Part shown: positions 56,804 to 64,000 of the stretch, piece after piece
Layout of the letters: every line of letters starts with the position of its first letter
Numbering within the stretch: the first letter of the stretch is position 1
Origin: Parapristionchus giblindavisi
Taxonomy: Eukaryota; Nematoda; Chromadorea; Rhabditida; Diplogasteridae
NCBI GenBank assembly: GCA_943737045.1
Contig: CALSFV010000022.1
Span: forward strand, 602,501 to 666,500
Length of the DNA: 64,000 nucleotides
Reading direction: 5' to 3'
Notes under the pieces: model-generated
Databases searched by the model: none
Told to the model about the DNA's origin: nothing
What the model saw: the letters and a program-made list of their open reading frames with translations, nothing else
Position numbers and translations under genes: made by a program

Positions 56804-59270
56804 TAAGCAAGTAATTAGAGATCATGAAGCGGATATTTTCGCGTTAGAAGTACACGGAATAATATGCATAGATCTCGATATGTGATGTACATACTTTGTT
56901 CATCCTAGTTATTAACCAGGGAAAAGAGTTTTTTTTCGAGAAAACGAGAAATGGGGAAAATTCTGTGAGAAGGGAACGGATTTAGTTTTTTTTTTGGGAT
57001 AAATCTAGCGGTTCTGCTTCGTCTTCTTCTCCGAACAAATTTGACAGATTGGGGGTTCCGCGTTCGTGCAATAAACAAAATGAGAAAACAGCACATTTTG
57101 ACTGTTGAAGATAAGCGTAAGAATGAATTTCTATAGTGATTTTCGTCTTACTAAAGCAATTTTGCAGTAGTCAAAATGCGAAAAGCATTGCTATTATTCG
57201 TCAGTGATATTCTAACATTCTCAAAAGTTTTATGAAACAGGAAATTAGGGATATATCAGCGGAAATAATGTTCTTATCGGCGATTTTCTAATAGTGCTGA
57301 TATCGAGAAAGAGAAGATGTAGTGTAGTGTCTAGAAAGTAGACATATTTTTTCCATGATGTTGGAAGATATTTTGAGCAAGACACTTCTGCATGGAGAGC
57401 AATCTTGTTCGACAACCTGGTAGACTTGAAGCGTTATTAGATAGCCTATCCAATATCGTTGAATACCCACAATATGACCTGCCTTGCAAAATCTTTAAAG
57501 AAACTTTAAAGGGAAATTTTGAAATCTCCATTCTGTCCCCATATCTGGAAAACAAAGGAAATCGTAAATTTTCAGAAAATCGCCTTAAATTTTCAGTTTT
57601 TGATCTTTGATCTTTGATTAAATCGCGATGACATTAACAGTAATATCTGATATGATATGATTAAGCGAGTAATCATGCGCGATGATATTATTATAAGATA
57701 TGTGAATAGAAGAGTAGGCGTAGATAATTGAAAATACATGAAAAGTCTGCTGAAAAGAAGAAGTAGTAGGGCAGCAACCAAGTTTATGGCTGCATTGAAA
57801 TTGCTAATTAGACTTGCAGAAGAACATGGAGATGGTTTTATTATATCTTATTCTTATTATTCTTATTAGTATAATTTATTAGAAGATTATTTACTTATTA
57901 TGCGGAGAATAAAATTAGCTAGAGTTGTGCCTTTAAATGGACCCCGCCCAAATTTGCGAAAAGAAAATAAGAGGAAGCGAGAGAGTGCATAAAACGAGTT
58001 TTCTCTGCCTTTATTTTTCCCGTGACTTCAACATTCAACGCATTACCTAAATTCTAAATATCCCATCAAATGTCGAGGAATACTTTTACTGCAAAGAAAA
58101 ACTAAACACATTTCTAAAAATTTCGGAACAAGATTTTGCAAAAAAAACTTTTATTGATTGATTGATTTGCTCTATTTTCAGAGGCGTCGTCAACTCGTAG
58201 CAAAGATGAGTGGCCATGGGTCGATCCCGATCAGCCGAGCACGATGCTTTAGGTTTGGCAGCCTGCCAAACAATTCTGGCATTTTGCCAAGATTCCCTGT
58301 CCGAAAGGATCGATGTATATAATCTTTCTAGAGCTCTTTTACTTCTGTTGTGCAAAGTCACGGGTCTTCAATTAAATGCAATAATAAAGTGCTATAATAT
58401 TCTATGTCTTGATTGTTGTACAGATAAAATGAATAGTGATTCTTATACTTATTCTTCTCCTTATTTCATTATGTCATAAATAACAGGAAATGAGATGGCA
58501 TCAGGGGATCGATCGATGTCCGTCGATAATGCAAGATAGACGATATCGGCTTTGGGTATTGTGGAAGTAAAATACTAAATAACAAGCAAATAATTCAGGC
58601 ATGCCAGATATCATGAAGATCATGGATCATCATGGATCGACCAGAAGTTCATGGAAGAAAATACGATAAGAGATGATATGGTAAGATAATGAGGATAATA
58701 TAATTAATGGATAATGGATAAATAAAGATGTGTTGCAGAAGTATGTGTGTTATCAGAAACGAAAGGTTTTTTATAGATATCAGTTCATTACAATGTTTTT
58801 TCCTCAATTTATATTCAATTTACGCTTCACTTATGTTGGGTTGGGGAACTGGTTGCGATAATGAAATTCTAATATTTCAAAAATAAACTAAATTCACACT
58901 AATTTAAACAAAATAAAAATCAGTTTTCGATTCGTAGTGTAATCGTTCGAGATTTCAAAATGCGTTTTCAAAAAAAGTCGAGAAAAGCCGCTTTCGTGCA
59001 CACCACGCATAGATCCAACCGGTCGATTACACTCTGGCAGCTGTCCAATTCGAGGCATTCGACCTTTTCTCTCTTCGACAAACTTTTCCATACGACCAGA
59101 TGTACCCTATTGTATTTGCCCTATCGATTTGCGTATTGCGCCCTTGTTTCAGCTCATATCTCACCGTCAATATTACTGTTGTTTTTATGGTTATGAGTAA
59201 TCGTTTTTGTTTGTTCAGCGAGTGGTTGTTTCTTCTCGTGACATCGATCGAAGTAGCGGACGCTCGCGAT
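55868..59270. other. Intergenic, no gene recognised
   Basis: It contains an (ATT)n run (56765-56803), GA-rich sequence (56395-56445), a family A remnant (57900-57940) and AT-rich DNA. Several short frames exist (for example 58210-58479), but they show no family resemblance or splice support. Confidence 0.5.
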
Positions 59271-60770
59271 ATGTTCGCCAAGCACTACACGCGTTCCGGC
59301 GTCTTCGCCTGGAGTCCTCGTGAATGCCCCGAGCAAGGTATATTTGCCATACATTTTATAGCATCCACAATATGGGTACGGGTTAGTTTATAAATTGGTC
59401 GTCTTATGAAAAACGGGCCACTTTATCGCATATTTTGCCAAAATAAGCAATTTTACGGGACAGTTTATCAAAATTACGGTTCAGCTTGTAATTTTGAAAA
59501 TGTGAGTTGAACAAAAATGTATGACCTTTTGCCCTGCTTTTCTTTCTTATCAACATTTCTCCACTAATTATGTAATTCTTTACTTTGTAACGAACATATA
59601 TGTTGTAGGCCTTGTTGTGGTTGACTATGCCCAGCAATTCTCTGCCCTATCCTCGTCAAAGGTGGATACCACACCCGCAATCGATTACGTTCCACTATCA
59701 TCGATCTACGCCCAACCGAGGAATCGATTCAAGCGAGAGACTAGCGTTCATTCCGACTTCAAGTGAGTATTGACTGTTCTATTTACTGTTTGTATACAAG
59801 TTCCACGTGTCACTTTCGATTAATTTCGCTTGTTCGATCTCTGTTTTCCTACTTCACTGGTCACAACACCTATTAGATCTCTTTTGATCGTGGTTTGTAG
59901 TAATAGTAGTAATGGTAATAATAATTTATCGTTTCTTGGATTTAATAGAAAACAACGATATTATGTGATATTAAAAAAGACGACGAAAACACTGTAATAT
60001 CTAGACCGCAGTTTTGCTACTATTTCAAAAATAAGTGCGGTTTACAATTGAAGAATCAAGAGTATCCCATTTACTAACAACTATGAGAAGAATAAAAACG
60101 TTTATCTATCAAGGATACCCCAAAATATTTGTTTTAATCTAAATTTTATATTACTATAGGTGCAACGATCTATGCTGGACGTCTGCTGGTGCTAGCGAAG
60201 AGAAGCCATTCGGTCTGATCGTAGCTGGTTGTGAAAACGGAAGCGTCATCGTCTTTGACGCGACCAAGATTGTTCGAGGTATCGATTGATTTCCGCTCCC
60301 CCCCCATGTTACCGTACACCCTGAAGTATTGATCGATGAGCATTCAAAATCTAGGCTAACGTATCCTTATCAATCGATATTGCAGACAATCGCCTGGAGA
60401 CTCTGTGCTCGCGTCGTGATCATGTCGGCCACGTACTCACCGTTGACGTGTCCGCCGATAAGAGGTAATCAATAATGTCATGGTTACTGTAGTCGAGACA
60501 ATCAATAATGCTAAGGTTACTGTAGCCTCATAACCAATTCAATCGATATCGTGCATAGGAATCATTCGTGCATAGTTAGTCCATGGGCAGAGGGGGATTA
60601 TGATAATTTCTGTAGAATACTTGAAAATGTTTTATAAAGTGCAAAGTTACTTTAAATCTGTAAAATCAGTGTAATATGTTTAGTGTGTCAACTAGACTTT
60701 CCAAAATGGTGCCGCCTTTTTTTCGGAGAATTTAGGGGTCCCGCAAAATTCGTGAGAGAAGACTCAACTG

Positions 60771-60841
<71 letters not shown>

Positions 60842-62617
60842 AATAATAATGATAGACCTGATTATAAAATCCATCTTTCCAGATGGGCCATGTCGGGCGG
60901 CGGCAGTGGCCAGCTGCTTCTGTGGGATCTCGCAAACCTCGCCTCGCCATTCTCACCCGGCGCACCAACTTATCCCGATCAGGTACGGTATGCACACCAC
61001 GAGACGCACGACTGTACATTGTTTTCTGTCAAGACATCGTGAATTTACTTGTGAATAGGTTTCGTTCTTTATCCTAAACGCTACAGGAGTAACGGATTTG
61101 GAAGTACCGTACCCTGTAACGTTCCGAATCGTGAACTGAGTTTATTATCATCGTTATCAGGTGAAATGCGTGAGATGGAACGGAAAGATGGAATCGATCG
61201 TGGCCTCGCTGTCCTCGCATCGCTGTTCGCTGTGGGACCTGAGAAGGAACGGAGCGCCGATTATGGATATTGGAGAGGTACGGTAGTTTATTGATTGGGA
61301 AGATGTACGGTAGTTTGTTGATTTGGAAGAGGTACAGTAGTTTATTGATGTGGAAGACGTGCGGTGGTTGAGAAATCGATTTTTTGTTGACTTGCAATGT
61401 TTGTCACGAAATTGATTTTATTGATTTCGGAGCTTTATGGTATTCGAGATATGCAATGTAATTGGTTTTCTCGCGGCTTTTAATTCGTGAGAAAGCTGTG
61501 TGCAAGTCTTATACGCGGACAACATGTCTACGAAACGTTCGACAGAAAGCAGTACATCAAACTTGTAGTATGCCACAATCTCACTTTTGTCATAATAATA
61601 ATAATAATAAAAGTTATTCACATCAAGAGATCGTCGCTAGGTGGGATGTTTGTGTTGAATTCTTTGAAAACTCTTCTGACAGCTCATTAGCATACGTGGG
61701 CACCACTGCCGCTAGCGGCAATACACCCCCAATTTTTGGCACCCGACCCCCGATTTTCCAAAAAAAAATCACTCAAAATGACGTATAAATGCTCCATTTT
61801 TTGCCTACGACCCCCCGATTTTTGCGTCCGACCCCCCGATTTTCATTTCCAGCGGCAATGCGCGCCCACGTGTGCTCATTAGCCTCAGTATGCTTGCCAT
61901 GAAGGATGAGTACTGTATTACCGTATTATGAGCGATGATTACTGTATTACCGTATCCTCTTCATGAGCGATGATTACTGTATTACCGTATCCTTGGTCTT
62001 TCCAGGTAGGCGGTGGCTGTGACTGGGCGGACGCGTGCTGGTCGCCGCTGGAAGAGACCGCCCTACTGACCGCCTCCCAGTCCGATACCGTGCCTGTGCT
62101 GTACAAGTGGGATCTGAGGTGAGCCCGAGTGGGATACTGTTCAATTGAGCGGGAGTGTGGGTTACTTTCGTACGTGAGCAACATCTGGAGAAAAAATCTT
62201 CTGGCTCGCTGCAAACCTACGCAAAACAAGAGAAAACCCCATAGGTTGAAAAGTACGTTTCAAACTACGGAGCCTGACCTTAATTGGATTTTTTTTTGAA
62301 AACCAGACCACATTTCGCAAATCTGTAACGTAGCTATTCGACCTATGGAAAAAATCCTCCTCGTTTTGCGTTCCCTTTCTTTTCTTTTCTTTTCTTTTCT
62401 TTTCTTTTCATTACTTTTGAAGACTACATTAATTAACATGATTAGCGTAATAGGATATGCGGTGGGGTTACTGTAGATTTTAGCGGCCGGTACTTGGTCG
62501 TATTTGAAAATTATTGAAAAGTTATTGATTTAAAAATATCGATTTTCTAGATACCCGACCGCTCCCGTACGCGACCATCGCATTCACGCGAAGGGAATCA
62601 CGGCGATTGATTGGTTG
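59271..62617 (+). CDS. sec-31: SEC31, COPII outer-coat protein: N-terminal WD40 part (8 exons, runs off or ends early)
   Basis: Exons: 59271-59337, 59609-59762, 60160-60278, 60386-60464, 60883-60982, 61161-61277, 62006-62118, 62551 to about 62617. All join in phase to about 272 residues. The order of landmarks follows animal SEC31: RSGVFAWSP (compare the conserved AWSP near the start), DYAQQFSAL, LIVAGCENGSVIVFD, HVGHVLTVDVSADK, GQLLLWDLANLASPFSPG (with WDLxNxxxPxxPG), VKCVRWNGK, SLWDLRRNGAPI, LYKWDLRYPTAPVRDHRIHA and KGITAIDW. SEC31 forms the outer cage of COPII vesicles with SEC13 on the ER exit face. The start is the Met closest to the conserved RSGVFAWSP; an upstream in-frame Met at 59195 is possible. 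The second half of the propeller, the SEC13-binding blade and the Pro-rich C-terminus are not seen before 64000. They may lie beyond the window after a long intron, or be absent. Confidence 0.88.
60774..60855. repeat. (AAT)n microsatellite in a SEC31 intron
   Basis: About 20 tandem AAT units followed by AATGATAAT variants, ending 27 bp before exon 5. The poly-Asn frame is an artefact. Confidence 0.95.
61691..61874. mobile_element. Family E element: 184-bp TIR transposon with 8-bp target duplication
   Basis: The inverted ends CATACGTGGG and CCCACGTGTG are flanked by CTCATTAG at 61683-61690 and 61875-61882. The interior matches the copy at 3849-4015 (GCCGCTAGCGGCAATACACC, CCCGATTTTCCAAAA). It lies in the intron before SEC31 exon 7. 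Confidence 0.93.
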
Positions 62618-62766
62618 GTGAATTTATTGATTTTTGTATTTGTATTATCTACGGAATTATGGATGTACTATAGACTTCAAATTCTATATAGAATATGTCG
62701 ATAGCGAAACTCCAATGCGACAGGTCTCTTGATCATTTCATTGATGATGATTAATAATAATAATAA

Positions 62767-62835
<69 letters not shown>

Positions 62836-64000
62836 CTATATCTAGCATATCGAATACGTTTGCCCCTCCCCCGGACAATATTATTGAAATGGTATCATTT
62901 ATCATGCTCTTCTTACACAAGGAGGTTCCGTGTTTCACCGTGTGCTCTAGAACAGTGACTTATTATATTCTCTAGTATTCGTGCTATACCCGGAGAGTTT
63001 TACTACCACCACAATCAACTGCTAACACTGCTCCTCAGGCATTTCAAAACTTACACTTTCACTTTAAGTAGACTTGTAAACTTCAAGTCACGGACGGTGC
63101 CGGCTCTATTGTGCATCTTCCTCCGTCTAACTCCCACCAGTATTTGCGCCTTCTGACTCGACGGATAAATGCCCCGGCTCGCTCGCGTTTTTATTGCCGG
63201 CAGACGCTATTCTAATTGGCTCTCGGACTAGTTTATTACGCTGTGTATAATTGTAATAATAATAATACTAATTTATCGATGCATCTAATGCTACTACTGT
63301 TGGTTAGTGCTTTTGTGTGTTGTTTTTGTTTCGATTAATGTGTTAGTAGAGAAAAAAAAGTCTGACAGCTGTTCCTTCGGATTTCGCTACCAGAAAGCTG
63401 ATTAAATAATGGACAAAAAAATGGAGTGGACGGTTGGCGATGCTTCCGTTGATGTAGTTGCTATGTTTGCCTGCATTCTGATTCCCTTTTTGGTCGTTAT
63501 GAAATTAGGCCTACATCTACAACGTCTTTGTCTGCTAATACTTGATACATCTTTCTTGCGTCCTTAATAAGTTTTCCTCACATTCCTTCTTTGTGCCAAC
63601 TATGAGTGCTCGCTTTCTTTGCGACCGATAATCGCCTACCGGAAGGAAGGAAACAGAGTATCCGAGTATGTAGATTGTTATACCCGGCCAATGGGCAAAG
63701 TATCGAGTATCATTAGCTATCGAATGTGTGCGTTTGGTCTAGAGTTGTCTTGTGATTTTTTTGCTGCAAGGATTACTGTAGGTATAGACTTTCATCAATA
63801 CACATGTAGTGCAGAATCGTAGCCGACTGTCGTTTTTGTATCTTATCCTTCGTTTTTTGTACCTCTATCTATATTTTCCTGATTTTTATAGCGTTGCTAT
63901 TCATCGCTTTTGTATGAATGAACTGTTGGCGGGGGGAATAACAACTCCATCCACTGGCATGCCTGGAATTCTTTTCATTCTGAAAATGGTCATTTCCGGT
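62618..64000. other. End of window, no exon recognised
   Basis: An (ATT)n microsatellite spans 62752-62835, followed by AT-rich sequence with no recognisable SEC31 exon. The frame at 63619-63822 shows no family resemblance. Confidence 0.5.

Noticed and set aside
58210..58479. An 89-codon frame with hydrophobic stretches
   Set aside because: No family resemblance, no splice support, and poor codon periodicity. Too weak to call.

Overview
The window is nuclear DNA of a nematode. Three things show this: cuticle collagen genes, spliced genes made of many short exons with GT..AG introns (mostly ending TTTCAG), and very dense small inverted repeats. A free-living or diplogastrid (Pristionchus-like) worm is my best guess, but no species-specific marker was tested.

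Layout. (1) 5.5-16.0 kb holds three almost identical two-exon cuticle collagen genes of 292 codons each, one on the + strand (5521-6507) and two on the - strand (8388-9374, 14992-15978). Between the second and third, 179 bp upstream of the start codon of the second, lies a complete Ty3/gypsy-type LTR retrotransposon (9553-13301). Its two 235-bp LTRs look identical and it has a 5-bp target duplication, but its open Gag-Pol frame lacks RNase H and most of Gag. (2) 17.25-18.60 kb (-) holds a small two-exon gene for a secreted protein of unknown function. (3) 22.3-42.2 kb (+) is a 25-exon gene for a metabotropic GABA-B receptor, subunit 2 type (gbb-2-like), which I could join in frame from signal peptide to C-terminal coiled coil. 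Its last-but-one exon has a damaged splice acceptor. Its 5.2-kb intron between TM1 and TM2 is filled by a composite mobile element with long inverted ends, containing broken and possibly intact coding pieces. (4) 43.1-48.0 kb (-) holds a gene for a small secreted, probably GPI-anchored, ET-module/Ly6-like cysteine-rich protein. (5) 49.2-55.9 kb is a giant near-perfect palindrome with two arms of about 3 kb around a 609-bp spacer. Each arm carries the same hypothetical gene, a tRNA-like pol III promoter and a GTAGGTATA-type minisatellite, and the arms differ in length by exactly 108 bp in that minisatellite. (6) 59.27-62.62 kb (+) is the N-terminal WD40 part of a SEC31 (COPII outer coat) gene, whose C-terminal part is not seen before the window ends.

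The remaining sequence is intergenic or intronic. It carries at least six dispersed hairpin/MITE families (called A-F here), microsatellites and CT/GA-rich tracts. No rRNA gene, CRISPR array or convincing functional tRNA gene was found. The genes do not form one pathway. The collagens are a local gene family kept nearly identical, while the receptor, the secretory coat protein and the small secreted proteins look like ordinary neighbours.
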